DNA of 64,000 nucleotides from JACVRM01 sp963817375 (GTDB taxonomy: Bacteria; Actinomycetota; Thermoleophilia; Gaiellales; Gaiellaceae), in assembly GCA_963817375.1 (NCBI GenBank), contig CAWFOB010000006.1, positions 372,001 through 436,000 on the forward strand, given 5' to 3'. A program made the position numbers and the translations under genes. This document shows positions 8,501 through 15,703 of this stretch, one piece after another. The notes beneath the pieces are model-generated. The model was given only the letters and a program-made list of their open reading frames with translations, did no database searches and was not told the DNA's origin. How positions within the stretch are numbered: position 1 is the first letter of the stretch; each line of letters opens with the position of its first letter.

Positions 8501-9157
8501 GACACAGTGACGCTGAGCCTGCTCACATCCGTCCTCGAGATCCGCCTCCACCGCGGCGAGCTGGACGAGGTGCGTCGCCTTCGCTCGCTCTACGGCGACC
8601 TCGAGCGGGCGGGGGATATCCAGGACCGCAGCATCGGCCTCAGCTCCCTCGCTCTGCTCAGCCGCGCGGACGGCGAGCTCGAGGAAGCGCTGCGCCTCGG
8701 GATCGAGGCGATCGAGGTCGCCCGTCCGAGCTTCGGGCCGGCGTTCCAGGGGGTCAAGCAGGGGACGGTCGAGGCCGTCGAGGCGGCGATCGCGCTCGAA
8801 CGCGTCGACGAGGCAGACCGGCTCCTCCGCGAGGTCGACGAGACGTTGCCCGGGGTCCGCTCGCCCTACCTCTTCGCGCAGGCGCAACGGTTGCGCGCCC
8901 GTCTGGTCGACGAGCCACAGGTCGCAGAGGAGCTCTACGCGTCGGCCGCCACGGGCCTGCGCGCCGTGCGCGTGCCGTTCTGGCTCGCCGTGACCGAGCT
9001 CGAGCACGCAGAGTGGCTGGTGGGGCAGGGCCGTGCGCCAGAGGCGGATCCACTCGCCCGCGCCGCCTCCGCGACCTTCGAGCGGCTGGCGGCCGCGCCG
9101 TGGCTCGAGCGCGCAAACCGTCTGCAGGCGCCGGCCGGCGCCGAGGCGGTCGCCTGA
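5591..9157 (+). CDS. Zinc-ribbon / class III cyclase / AAA ATPase / TPR regulatory protein
   Basis: A giant multidomain protein of 1188 residues. Two CxxC...CxxC zinc ribbons occupy ~22-67. A class III nucleotidyl cyclase domain at ~85-255 has metal aspartates D94 and D138 and transition-state N209/R213 (VNTASR), so it looks catalytically competent. An AAA/STAND-like ATPase follows with Walker A GIAGIGKS at ~309-316 and FEDLQWAD as Walker B. The C-terminal third (~720-1170) is TPR-like helical repeats. The set suggests a signal-integrating cAMP synthase gated by an NTPase; the ligand is unknown. GTG 5591 or ATG 5594 are alternative starts, as is GTG 5645, just before the first zinc ribbon. 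Two relatives lie at 44.6 and 54.7 kb. Confidence 0.88.
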   Translation: MMTAAFTPAPGGSNVRRRVITCPACGTENGAGRKFCGGCGQPLALTCAACGAANEPDMRFCGQCGSPLDAAAPERPAAPAPAAERRLVSVLFADLVGFTTLSETRDAEEVRELLSHYFDTCRSLIGRYGGTVEKFIGDAVMAVWGTPVATEDDAERAVRAGLDLVAAVAALGDEFGAPGLAARAGVLTGEAAVTLGAEGEGMVAGDLVNTASRIQSAAEPGTVLVGEATRRTTEVAIAYADAGSHELKGKAEPVQLWRASRVVSGRQGALKSAGLEAPFVGRDRELRQLKELFHACADEKKPHLVSVTGIAGIGKSRLGWEFYKYFDGLADTIYWHRGRCLAYGEGVTYWALADMIRMRCLIAEDEDDASATAKLHATVEEHLPDAADRAFVEPRLAQLLALGDQRQGDQQDLFAAWRLFFERLSETYPTVLAFEDLQWADASLLDFIEYLIEWSRGHPIFVLTLARPELSERRAGWGAGHRHFSSMYLEPLAEAAMEELLTGLVPGLPEEIRAQVLARAEGVPLYAVETVRMLIDRGALVQEGDVYRPVGPIESLDVPETLHALIAARLDALAPAERRLLQDASVLGKTFTAEGLAAISGTARPDALLQTLVRKEILGLQSDPRSPEHGQYGFLQDLVRHVAYETLSRHERRARHLAAAEYVEGAVPGDNEVAEVAAAHYRAAHDAAPDADDAADVKAKARDALVRAGDRADSLGAAGEAMRYLSDAVQLTDDQRMRADLCARAGWIGNRTADFEAATRLLEEASTLYEAVGDPRAAAHAQVRAAALERHRGRTKEALARVEPAFDVLAGEEDELLAEAAWTRAALLTFSGENEEARKYLDLALGIAEPRNLAETIAWGFVTRSVLASGAQRPQETIAFLKQSLALALEHDVWEAANVAYFSLSDRAFAADRYEDALAYLDDALAIARRRGSRPGEWGTQAEQTYPLYMLGRWDEVLELAAAIPEDRVRDTVTLSLLTSVLEIRLHRGELDEVRRLRSLYGDLERAGDIQDRSIGLSSLALLSRADGELEEALRLGIEAIEVARPSFGPAFQGVKQGTVEAVEAAIALERVDEADRLLREVDETLPGVRSPYLFAQAQRLRARLVDEPQVAEELYASAATGLRAVRVPFWLAVTELEHAEWLVGQGRAPEADPLARAASATFERLAAAPWLERANRLQAPAGAEAVA

Positions 9158-9203
9158 AAACGGGCAGAGGAGCCTCGCCCGCCGACTAGAATCTGTTGCA
9201 GCC

Positions 9204-10043
9204 ATGCGCACGATCTGGAACGGCTCCATCAGCTTTGGCCTGGTCAACATCCCGATCGGGCTGGCGCTCGCGACGCAACGTTCGGACATCGCGTTCCGCA
9301 CGCTTCACCGCGAGTGCGGCACGCCGATCAAGCAGAAGCGCTGGTGCCCGTTCCACGAGCGGGACGTCGAGCCCGAGGAGCTCGTCAAGGGCTGGGAGTT
9401 CGTCAAGGGGGAGTTCGTCTTCGTCGAGGAGTCCGATCTCGAGGCGGTCGCGCTGCAGCGGTCGCAGTCGATCGAGATCCTCCGCTTCGTCCAGCTCGCC
9501 GACGTCGATCCGGTCTACTTCGATCGCACGTACTACCTCGCGCCCGCGTCCGGTGACGCCGCCCGGCGCCCGTACGTGCTGCTCCTGCGGGCCATGACCG
9601 AGTCGGGCATGGCGGCGATCGGGAAGTTCGTGCTGTGGGGCAAGGAGAATCTCTGCTTGATCCGGCCGCACGGCGACTCGCTCGCGCTCGAGACGCTGTT
9701 CTTCGCCGAGGACGTGCGCTCGCGTGCCGAGATCGAGGAGGCCGTGGCCGAGACCGACGTGCAGGCGGCCGAGCTCGAGCTCGCGCAGCAGGTGATCCAG
9801 AGCCTCGTCGGCGAGTTCCAGCCGGAGGAGTTCGAGAACCATTACCGCGGCGAGCTGCGCGAGATGCTCGAGGCCAAGCTCGCGGGCCAGGAGATCAAGC
9901 GGCCGGAGCCGGTGCCGGAGACGCCCGTCGTCGACCTCATGGAGGCGCTGCGCCGCAGCGTCCAGCAGGTGAAGGAAGACGAGAAGCCGAAGGCCGCAGC
10001 GAAGAAGCGCGCGCCGCGCTCCAGGGCTGCCGCCAAGAAATAG
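9204..10043 (+). CDS. ku: Ku protein for non-homologous end joining
   Basis: Protein of 279 residues beginning MRTIWNGSISFGLVNIPIG, the hallmark of bacterial Ku. It has the family's central beta-barrel and ring region (FDRTYYLAP, GKENLCLIRP) and a short C-terminal extension rich in Lys/Ala/Arg (residues ~255-279), as seen in Ku forms that thread along DNA. It forms a homodimeric ring that binds double-strand ends and recruits LigD. No ligD gene is present within this window. The longer open frame upstream of 9204 overlaps the cyclase gene and is not needed. A strong hairpin follows. Confidence 0.95.
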   Translation: MRTIWNGSISFGLVNIPIGLALATQRSDIAFRTLHRECGTPIKQKRWCPFHERDVEPEELVKGWEFVKGEFVFVEESDLEAVALQRSQSIEILRFVQLADVDPVYFDRTYYLAPASGDAARRPYVLLLRAMTESGMAAIGKFVLWGKENLCLIRPHGDSLALETLFFAEDVRSRAEIEEAVAETDVQAAELELAQQVIQSLVGEFQPEEFENHYRGELREMLEAKLAGQEIKRPEPVPETPVVDLMEALRRSVQQVKEDEKPKAAAKKRAPRSRAAAKK

Positions 10044-10056
10044 CCTCCGGAACGGC

Positions 10057-10110
10057 GACGCGCGGGCAAGGCCCGCGCGTCTGAACGCTCGCTCCGCCCG
10101 TGGACGGAGC
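10057..10110. terminator. Strong hairpins between convergent ku and the 59-aa gene
   Basis: An 11-base-pair perfect stem (GACGCGCGGGC / GCCCGCGCGTC, three-base loop) spans 10057-10081, followed by a smaller stem GCTCCG/CGGAGC (10091-10110). It lies in the 81-base gap between two converging genes and probably terminates both. There is no U-tract. Confidence 0.5.
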
Positions 10111-10124
10111 CCGGAGCTACGGGG

Positions 10125-10304
10125 TCAGGCCGCCTGTGTGGCGGTCGACGAGCCGCCCATCGCCTGGAGCTGTGCCTGGAACAGGGTCTTGTCGATCTTG
10201 CCCTGGTAAATGGGCACACCTTCCTCGACGCACACCCGGATGACTTCCTGGCGGTCGAGGCCGATCTCCTTCGACAGCTCTTCAGGCGTCAGGTGGTTCG
10301 CCAT
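10125..10304 (-). CDS. 59-residue putative helix-turn-helix protein
   Basis: A short gene with excellent initiation signals: AGGAGGT lies seven bases before the ATG at 10304. The product begins MANHLTPEELSKEIGL and continues with DRQEVIRVCVEEGVPIY, a pattern of short helices with a tight turn, typical of small HTH or IF2-N-like DNA/RNA-binding folds. The last ten residues are Gly/Ser/Thr/Ala. No membrane segment. The exact family is not recognised. Only ~20 bases separate its ribosome binding site from a terminator-like hairpin upstream, so expression may be controlled by readthrough. Confidence 0.75.
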   Translation of the reverse strand: MANHLTPEELSKEIGLDRQEVIRVCVEEGVPIYQGKIDKTLFQAQLQAMGGSSTATQAA

Positions 10305-10325
10305 CGGATTACCTCCTGTGAGAAC

Positions 10326-10360
10326 GAAAAAGCCCGACCGGCGCGATCGCCGGACGGGCT
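10326..10360 (-). terminator. Intrinsic terminator hairpin in the leader of the 59-aa gene (attenuator-like)
   Basis: On the minus strand, AGCCCGTCCGGCG pairs with CGCCGGTCGGGCT across a four-base loop (one mismatch) and is followed directly by TTTTT, a proper intrinsic terminator. Only 22 bases remain before the small gene's start, too few for a separate promoter. Either transcription must pass through it (attenuation) or it ends an unrelated antisense transcript from the 5' region of the hydrolase gene. Confidence 0.6.
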
Positions 10361-10420
10361 CGAAAAACCGTCTGGTACTGCGTGGGCGGGAATCAGCGGG
10401 CCCGCCTCCCCGAATACCGC

Positions 10421-11293
10421 ATGGCTGAAGAATACCCTGCCGCCGTGACGTCCGACAAGCACACGCTCGCGGGCTTCGAGGAACGGCGCGCGAGCGTCAA
10501 GGGCGTCGACGTCCGCTACTTCGTCGCGGGCGCGGGCGACCCGCCCGTCGTCCTCGTCCACGGCCTCGGCGGGGCGGCGGCGAACTGGGTCGCGGTCGCG
10601 CCCGACCTCGCCAAGCGCCACCGCGTCGTCGTGCCCGACCTGCCGGGCCACGGCGGGTCGGCAGGCGTTCCGGGGCTGCCGAACCTCGCGCCCTTCGCCG
10701 AGATCGTGCACGAGCTCGCCCGGCGGGAGAGGGCGCTGCCTGCCCTGTTCGCCGGCCACTCGCTCGGCGCGGTCGTGGCCGTCCGGCACGCAGTCCGCTA
10801 TCCGGAGGAGACGCTCGGCATCGTGCTGGCCGGCGCGGCGGGCATCCGCTCGACCACACGGACGGCCGAGGTGCTCCTTTCGTTGACGGCCCTCGTCCAG
10901 CCCGGCCGGCGCCTCGCGCCGTACCGCGCGCGGATCGCGTCGAGCGCCCGGCTGCGCACGGCGGTGTTCGGCGGGTGGGGCGCCAGCGACCCCGCAGCGC
11001 TCGACCCGGGCGCCGCAGACGCGCTTCTCGTTGACGTGCCCCTGCACACCGACGTTGCGGGCGCCTCGTCCGCGCTCGTGCTCGACGACGTCCGCCCGCT
11101 GCTCGGCCACGTCCGCTGCCCGGCGCTCGTGCTCTGGGGCGACTGCGACACACAGGTGCCGCTCGAGGACGCGTTCGTCTACGCGCGCGCGCTCGGCGCC
11201 GAGCTGCGCGTGCTCGCCGACTGCGGCCACCTGCTCGTCGTCGAGCGTCCCGCGGAGTGCCTCGACGCGATCGAGGCCCTCACTCCGGCCTAG
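10421..11293 (+). CDS. Alpha/beta hydrolase
   Basis: A 290-residue single-domain alpha/beta hydrolase. The oxyanion loop is VLVHGLGGAAANW, the nucleophile elbow GHSLGA, the acid is in LWGDCDTQVP and the histidine is in ADCGHLLVVERP, so the triad is complete. The cap is helical. This is the esterase/lactonase/epoxide hydrolase-like superfamily, and the substrate cannot be assigned. ATG 10421 is preferred; GTG 10445 (VTSDKHTLAGF) is also possible, and GTG 10382 would overlap the hairpin region. It converges on nif3 with a four-base overlap (CTAG). Confidence 0.88.
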   Translation: MAEEYPAAVTSDKHTLAGFEERRASVKGVDVRYFVAGAGDPPVVLVHGLGGAAANWVAVAPDLAKRHRVVVPDLPGHGGSAGVPGLPNLAPFAEIVHELARRERALPALFAGHSLGAVVAVRHAVRYPEETLGIVLAGAAGIRSTTRTAEVLLSLTALVQPGRRLAPYRARIASSARLRTAVFGGWGASDPAALDPGAADALLVDVPLHTDVAGASSALVLDDVRPLLGHVRCPALVLWGDCDTQVPLEDAFVYARALGAELRVLADCGHLLVVERPAECLDAIEALTPA

Positions 11294-12033
11294 ATCGGAT
11301 TCGGGAGCTCGAGGAACTCCCACGGCAGGCCGAAGTGCTCGCCGATCACGGCCGCCAGCGCCTGCACGCCCAGCCGCTCGGTCGCGTAGTGGCCACCGGC
11401 GACGAAGTGGATGCCGAGCTCGCGTGCCGAGTGCAGCGACGGCTCCGCCGGCTCGCCGGTCAGAAAGAGGTCGTAGCCCTCGTCAGCCGCCTGGGCGACG
11501 TACCGCGCCGCCCCGCCCGAGATGATCGCGACCCGCGTCACAAGCGGCGGGCCCTCCAGGAACGCCGTCGGCTCCCGACCGAGCCGCTCCGCGACCCGGG
11601 CCGTGAACGCCTCCGGCTCGAGCGGCTCGGCCAGACGCCCGCCGACGCCGAGGCCGGCGAACGGCCCCTCGACCTCGACGCCGAGGTCGCGTGCGAGCAG
11701 CGCGTTGTTCCCTATCTCCGGGTGCGCGTCCAGCGCCAGGTGGTAGGCGGCCAGCGTCGTTCCTGACCGGAACAGCGCCTCGAGCTTGTGCCGCATGCGG
11801 TCGTCGATCGTCCGCGGCTCGTTGTCCCAGAGCAGCCCATGGTGGACGACCAGGAGGTCGATCCCGGCCGCAGCCGCTCGCTGGAACAGTTCGAGTGAGG
11901 ACGAGACCGCGCAGCCGACCTTCGTGACCTCATCGGCCCCGGCGACCTGCATGCCCATCGGTCCGTAGTCGGGGAAGGAGCCGAGGTCGAGCAGCTCGTC
12001 GGCGAAGGCGATCACGTCGTCGCGGCGCGCCAC
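11290..12033 (-). CDS. Nif3-like dinuclear metal center hexameric protein
   Basis: Protein of 247 residues. The metal-binding motifs of the Nif3/YbgI (DUF34) family are clear: LLVVHHGLLWDN early and GGHYATERLG near the C-terminus, plus the YGPMGMQV N-terminal signature. The family forms toroidal hexamers with a di-metal site; a GTP cyclohydrolase I type 2 label is often attached by homology, but the true reaction is not settled. Length is that of the short form (no inserted PII-like domain). It sits on the minus strand downstream of ssb, separated by 24 bases. Confidence 0.92.
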   Translation of the reverse strand: MARRDDVIAFADELLDLGSFPDYGPMGMQVAGADEVTKVGCAVSSSLELFQRAAAAGIDLLVVHHGLLWDNEPRTIDDRMRHKLEALFRSGTTLAAYHLALDAHPEIGNNALLARDLGVEVEGPFAGLGVGGRLAEPLEPEAFTARVAERLGREPTAFLEGPPLVTRVAIISGGAARYVAQAADEGYDLFLTGEPAEPSLHSARELGIHFVAGGHYATERLGVQALAAVIGEHFGLPWEFLELPNPI

Positions 12034-12057
12034 CGCGCCATCGTACTGAGGGGCCGG

Positions 12058-12405
12058 TCAGGCCATGACCGCCTCCTCCATCGGCGTCTCGGCCTCGGCG
12101 CGGGGCCGCGCGATGAACTCGACCCGGCTCGCGCTGACCTCCACTGCCCGGCGCTGCTTGCCGTCCTCGTCTGTCCAGGCGCTACTGCGCAGCCGGCCCT
12201 CGACGCCGACGAGGTGGCCCTTCACGAGGTACTCGTCACAGAGCTCCGCCTGCCTGTCCCAGACGGAGACACGGACGAAGTCGGCCGCGTCCTCCTTCGT
12301 CGGGCGATTGATCGCGAGCAGGAACGACGCCACCTTCTTGTCGTCCGCGATCTCGCGCAGATCGACGTCCGAGGCCAGGTTTCCGACCAGCGTGACCGTG
12401 TTCAC
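12058..12405 (-). CDS. ssb: Single-stranded DNA-binding protein (short form, no acidic tip)
   Basis: Protein of 115 residues consisting of one OB fold: VNTVTLVGNLASDVDLRE..., KVASFLLAINRP, DFVRVSVWDRQAELC and LVGVEGRLRSSAW are all standard Ssb positions. It coats single-stranded DNA. Replication-type Ssb ends in a Gly/Pro linker and an acidic DDDIPF-like tip that recruits partners; here the protein stops with AETPMEEAVMA, so it may be a secondary, SsbB-like paralogue. GTG 12405 is chosen because GAAGGAGGG lies right upstream. An inverted repeat precedes the ribosome binding site. Confidence 0.9.
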   Translation of the reverse strand: MNTVTLVGNLASDVDLREIADDKKVASFLLAINRPTKEDAADFVRVSVWDRQAELCDEYLVKGHLVGVEGRLRSSAWTDEDGKQRRAVEVSASRVEFIARPRAEAETPMEEAVMA

Positions 12406-12416
12406 AAGCCCTCCTT

Positions 12417-12437
12417 CGTTGTCTTTATGAGACAACG
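12417..12437 (-). promoter_or_regulatory. Inverted repeat upstream of ssb
   Basis: CGTTGTCT-TTATG-AGACAACG: perfect 8-base arms with a 5-base spacer, ending next to the ssb ribosome binding site. It could be an operator for a dimeric regulator or a 5'-UTR hairpin. It does not match the LexA box found before dinB. Confidence 0.5.
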
Positions 12438-12482
12438 TAGCGGGGGAGGTGTGACCTGTCTGTGCCGGATGCGTGGCGGGAG

Positions 12483-12510
12483 TGTGACCGTCTCCGGGCT
12501 GCGCTACGCT
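12483..12510 (+). promoter_or_regulatory. Possible promoter of tRNA-Pro
   Basis: TGTGAC (12483-12488), 16 bases, then TACGCT (12505-12510), placing transcription start a few bases before the tRNA 5' end at 12520. This is a weak but well-positioned match to the sigma70 pattern. Confidence 0.35.
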
Positions 12511-12519
12511 GTGACGGCT

Positions 12520-12593
12520 CGGGGTGTGGCGCAGCCTGGTAGCGCGCTCCGTTCGGGTCGGAGAGGTCCCCAGTTCGAATCTGGGCACCCCGA
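12520..12593 (+). tRNA. tRNA-Pro (anticodon CGG)
   Basis: A 74-base cloverleaf. The acceptor stem CGGGGTG/CACCCCG closes with a discriminator A. The D arm contains the conserved AGC...GGTA, the anticodon stem CTCCG/CGGAG frames loop TTCGGGT with anticodon CGG at 12554-12556 (reads CCG), and the T arm is CCCAG-TTCGAAT-CTGGG. The CCA end is not encoded. The codon CCG is frequent in the neighbouring genes. A rho-independent terminator follows within a few bases. Confidence 0.97.
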
Positions 12594-12598
12594 TACAT

Positions 12599-12629
12599 GA
12601 GGGGAGCCACTGGCTCCCCTCGCTGTTTT
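12599..12629 (+). terminator. Rho-independent terminator of tRNA-Pro
   Basis: GAGGGGAGCC-ACT-GGCTCCCCTC, a perfect 10-base-pair stem, is followed by GCTGTTTT, six bases downstream of the tRNA 3' end. Confidence 0.8.
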
Positions 12630-12685
12630 CCGGCCCGGCGTGTGAGAGTGGGTTTCGACCGCTGCGCCCCAGGAGAGGTGGTGCT

Positions 12686-13582
12686 GTGCGCTTTCGTCCC
12701 GGAGCCAAGCTCGACAGCGGCCAGGTAACGGATGTCCGCGGCCGCGGCGTCGGCGGGCCGGTCGCGATCGGCGGCGGCGGCATCGGGCTCGTCGTCGTCG
12801 TCATCTACCTGCTCCTCCAGGCCTTCTCAGGCGGCGCGGGCGGCGGCGGCACCCTCGGCGGCCAGCTCTCGTCGCTCGACGGGCAAACGGTCGGCCGCGG
12901 CGACACGGCCGCCGACCTGTCCCAGTGCCGGACGGGCGCCGACGCGAACCGGCGTGACGACTGCCGCATCGTCGGCGTGGTGAACAGCGTCCAGAAGTTC
13001 TGGGCCGGCGTCTTCGCGCGCAGCAACCGCACGTACAGGTACGTGGATACCTACCTCTTTAACGACTCGATCGACACCGGCTGTGGCACCGCCACCTCGC
13101 AGGTCGGCCCCTTCTACTGCCCGGCCGACAAGCACGTCTACATCGACCTCGGCTTCTTCCAGGACCTGAAGGACCAGCTCGGTGTCCAGCCCACTCCGTT
13201 CGTCGAGGCGTACGTGCTCGCACACGAGTACGGCCACCACGTCCAGGACCAGCTCGGCGTGCTCGACGCGATCCGGGGCGACACGCAGGGCCCGGAGAGC
13301 AAGGGCGTCCGCTCGGAGCTGCAGGCGGACTGCTACGCGGGCGTCTGGGCGGCGCACGCCGTCGACACCGGCCTGATCGAGCAGCTGACGCAGCAGGACA
13401 TCAACCAGGGCCTGGACGCGGCTGCGGCGATCGGCGACGACCGCATCCAGGAGCGCACGCAGGGCCAGGTCGACCAGGAGACCTGGACGCACGGGTCGTC
13501 CGAGCAGCGCCGCCGCTGGTTCTCGCGCGGCTACGAGACCGGCAAGCCGGCAGCCTGCGACACGTTCTCCGGCTCGATCTAG
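12686..13582 (+). CDS. Neutral zinc metallopeptidase, YpfJ family
   Basis: Protein of 298 residues. After a Gly-rich stretch there is a single N-terminal membrane segment (~32-48, GLVVVVIYLLLQAF). The extracytoplasmic domain carries the zinc motif HEYGHH (HExxH) and the downstream metal ligand region ELQADCYAGVWAAHA (Glu/Asp), and it ends with the family tail WFSRGYETG. The DUF2342/YpfJ-type putative metalloproteases have this layout; substrates are unknown. GTG 12686 is favoured by AGGAGAGG eight bases upstream. It converges on the MFS gene with a four-base stop overlap. Confidence 0.92.
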   Translation: MRFRPGAKLDSGQVTDVRGRGVGGPVAIGGGGIGLVVVVIYLLLQAFSGGAGGGGTLGGQLSSLDGQTVGRGDTAADLSQCRTGADANRRDDCRIVGVVNSVQKFWAGVFARSNRTYRYVDTYLFNDSIDTGCGTATSQVGPFYCPADKHVYIDLGFFQDLKDQLGVQPTPFVEAYVLAHEYGHHVQDQLGVLDAIRGDTQGPESKGVRSELQADCYAGVWAAHAVDTGLIEQLTQQDINQGLDAAAAIGDDRIQERTQGQVDQETWTHGSSEQRRRWFSRGYETGKPAACDTFSGSI

Positions 13583-14805
13583 TCGATCGCGCGGAGCCAC
13601 GGCCGGGTGAGCGGCAGCGCGGTCAGCACGGCCGACACGGCCGCCCCGCACGCGATCAGCACGTCGGCCGGCGCGACGCTCGCGACGACTGCGGACAGCG
13701 CGAGCCCGAGCGGCATGAGCCCGAACGAGCCGAAGAAGTCGAGCGACACGACCCGCGAGAGCAGCTGGTCGGGCACGAGCTCCATCAGGATCGTCTCCCA
13801 GATCGCGATCGCGAACCCGATGCAGACGCCGCGCACGGCCGCGAGCCCGCCGGCCAGCCAGTACCAGGGAGAGAGCGCGAAGCCGACGAGCGCGAGGCTG
13901 TTGACGACGAAGAGCACGTAGCAGAGCACCCCGCGGCGCCGCCGCGGCTGCAGCTGGCCGAACGCGAGCGTCCCGAGCACGGTGCCGACGCCGAGCAGCG
14001 TCGTCAGCAGTGCGTACGACCCGACGCCTCGGTGCCACTGGCCTTCCACGAGCTTCGGGAGCAGCACCTGCTGTGGCGCGAGCTGGAGCATCAGCACCAG
14101 GGCGAAGAGCCCGATCGTGACCCAGAGCCACGGCACCCCTGCGACGTAGCGCGCGCCGCTGGCGATGCCGCTGAACGTCCCCTCGGACGCCTCGGTGGCG
14201 AAGCGCCGCGGCCGCGTCTTCCAGACGAGCGTCGCCGAGACGAGGAACGACGCGGCGTCGACCGCGAACACGGTCGCCGAGCCCGCCGGGGCGTAGAGCA
14301 GCCCGGCGATCGCCGGCCCGAGCAGGATCGAGCCCCAGCGGGCTACCCCGATCAGCGAGTTCGCGGAGGCGATCATCGGCCGGTCGACGACCAGCGGCAC
14401 CATGCCGCCGAACGCCGGGTAGAACAGGCCGTCGCCGAGCCCCATCGCGACGGCGAAGACGACGATCCACCCGAAGGTCAGGTGGCCGCTCGCGTCGACC
14501 AGCGCGAGGCCGGCGACGGCGAAGAAGCGGGCAACATCGGACAGGATCATCATCCGGCGCCGCGAGAAGCGGTCGGCGAGCGCACCGCCGACGAGCACGG
14601 TCGCGAGCAGGGCGACCGACTGGCAGACGAGGACGATCCCGAGCTTCGACGACCCCACGAGGTCGAACGTCAGCCACGCGAGCGCCGTGACGAACGCCGC
14701 GTCGCCCACGAGCGAGATCGCCTGGCCTCCGAACAGCAGCCGGAAGTCCCGGTGCTGCAGGGCCTCGAACGCCCGCACCCGCCGCCGCTCCAGGGTCTGC
14801 TCCAC
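13579..14805 (-). CDS. Major facilitator superfamily transporter (MFS_3-type efflux)
   Basis: Protein of 408 residues with twelve predicted hydrophobic segments. The MFS A-motif between segments 2 and 3 is GGALADRFSRRRMMILSD. The N-terminus, RVRAFEALQHRDFRLLFGGQAISLVGD, is typical of the enterobactin-exporter-like (EntS/MFS_3) group that exports drugs or small metabolites. The substrate cannot be deduced. It is divergent from the nitrilase-family gene 24 bases away, so both may share a control region. Confidence 0.92.
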   Translation of the reverse strand: MEQTLERRRVRAFEALQHRDFRLLFGGQAISLVGDAAFVTALAWLTFDLVGSSKLGIVLVCQSVALLATVLVGGALADRFSRRRMMILSDVARFFAVAGLALVDASGHLTFGWIVVFAVAMGLGDGLFYPAFGGMVPLVVDRPMIASANSLIGVARWGSILLGPAIAGLLYAPAGSATVFAVDAASFLVSATLVWKTRPRRFATEASEGTFSGIASGARYVAGVPWLWVTIGLFALVLMLQLAPQQVLLPKLVEGQWHRGVGSYALLTTLLGVGTVLGTLAFGQLQPRRRRGVLCYVLFVVNSLALVGFALSPWYWLAGGLAAVRGVCIGFAIAIWETILMELVPDQLLSRVVSLDFFGSFGLMPLGLALSAVVASVAPADVLIACGAAVSAVLTALPLTRPWLRAID

Positions 14806-14829
14806 CCGTCAAAGCTATCCTCGGCCTCG

Positions 14830-15666
14830 ATGGGGGACAGTCTTCGCGTCGCGTGCGTGCAGATGACCAGCGGCCCCGACAAGGCCGCGAACATCGAGCA
14901 CGCCGAGCGCCTCGTCGCGGACGCGGCCGCAGCCGGCGCCGACCTCGTCGTCCTGCCGGAAAAGTGGAACGCGATCGGCCCGCCCGAGGTGCTGCACGCC
15001 GCGGGCGAGCCGCTCGACGGCGGCGAGTCCGTCGAGGCGATGAGCGGCTGGGCCGCGCGGCACGGGATCACGCTCGTCGGCGGTTCGATCACAGAGCGCC
15101 GGGAGGGCCGCGAGAAGCTCAGCAACACGTCGCTCGTCTTCGACCGCGACGGTGAGCTCACGGCCGTGTACCGCAAGATCCACCTGTTCGACGTGGACGT
15201 CGGCGGGCGCTCGTACCGCGAGTCGGACGCGGAGGAGCCCGGCGACGAGGTGGTGGTCGCCGACGCAGAGGGATGGAGGATCGGGCTGAGCGTCTGCTAC
15301 GACGTCCGCTTCCCCGAGCTGTACCGGATCCTCGCGCTCGAGGGCGCCGAGCTCGTCACCGTGCCGGCCAACTTCACGCTGTACACGGGCAAGGACCACT
15401 GGCACCTGCTCCTTCGGGCGCGGGCAGTCGAGAACACGTACTTCGTGGCCGCCGCGGCGCAGATCGGCGAGCCCTGGCCGGGAAAGCCGAGCTACGGCCG
15501 CTCCCTCATTGCAGATCCGTGGGGGATCGTCGTCGCCGAGGCGCCCGACGAGCAGACCGTCGTCGTCGCGGACGTCGACCGCGCGCGGCTGCGCGCCGTG
15601 CGCGAGCAGCTCCCGTCCCTGGCGAACCGCCAGGCGGGTGCCTACCGGTGGTCCATACCGGCCTAG
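14830..15666 (+). CDS. Carbon-nitrogen hydrolase (nitrilase superfamily, omega-amidase-like)
   Basis: Protein of 278 residues. The catalytic triad Glu-Lys-Cys is intact: E in VVLPEKWN, K in YRKIHLFD and C in LSVCYDVRFPELYR. The strings KIHLFDVD and CYDVRFPE are characteristic of the Nit1/Nit2 branch, whose members deaminate omega-amides or deaminated glutathione; a repair or amide-salvage role is likely. The start ATG 14830 gives MGDSLRVACVQM. The longer upstream frame is antisense to the MFS gene and is rejected. It is followed 37 bases later by the HAD gene on the same strand. Confidence 0.92.
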   Translation: MGDSLRVACVQMTSGPDKAANIEHAERLVADAAAAGADLVVLPEKWNAIGPPEVLHAAGEPLDGGESVEAMSGWAARHGITLVGGSITERREGREKLSNTSLVFDRDGELTAVYRKIHLFDVDVGGRSYRESDAEEPGDEVVVADAEGWRIGLSVCYDVRFPELYRILALEGAELVTVPANFTLYTGKDHWHLLLRARAVENTYFVAAAAQIGEPWPGKPSYGRSLIADPWGIVVAEAPDEQTVVVADVDRARLRAVREQLPSLANRQAGAYRWSIPA

Positions 15667-15703
15667 GCTGGCTCGAGGTCGCGCGCTGGCTGCTGGAGGC
15701 CGC

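Noticed and set aside
6863..9301. Minus-strand open frame of 812 codons
   Set aside because: Entirely antisense to the cyclase/AAA/TPR gene, low-complexity Arg/Leu/Glu, no motifs; the opposite strand has clear catalytic residues.
10380..10425. tRNA/tmRNA-like 3' end on the minus strand (GATTCCCGCC...ACCA)
   Set aside because: The T-loop would be ten bases and no acceptor or anticodon arm can be formed; chance resemblance.
10361..10480. Known riboswitch upstream of the 59-aa gene
   Set aside because: I compared by eye with cobalamin, fluoride and c-di-GMP riboswitch cores and found no match; only the terminator itself is supported.
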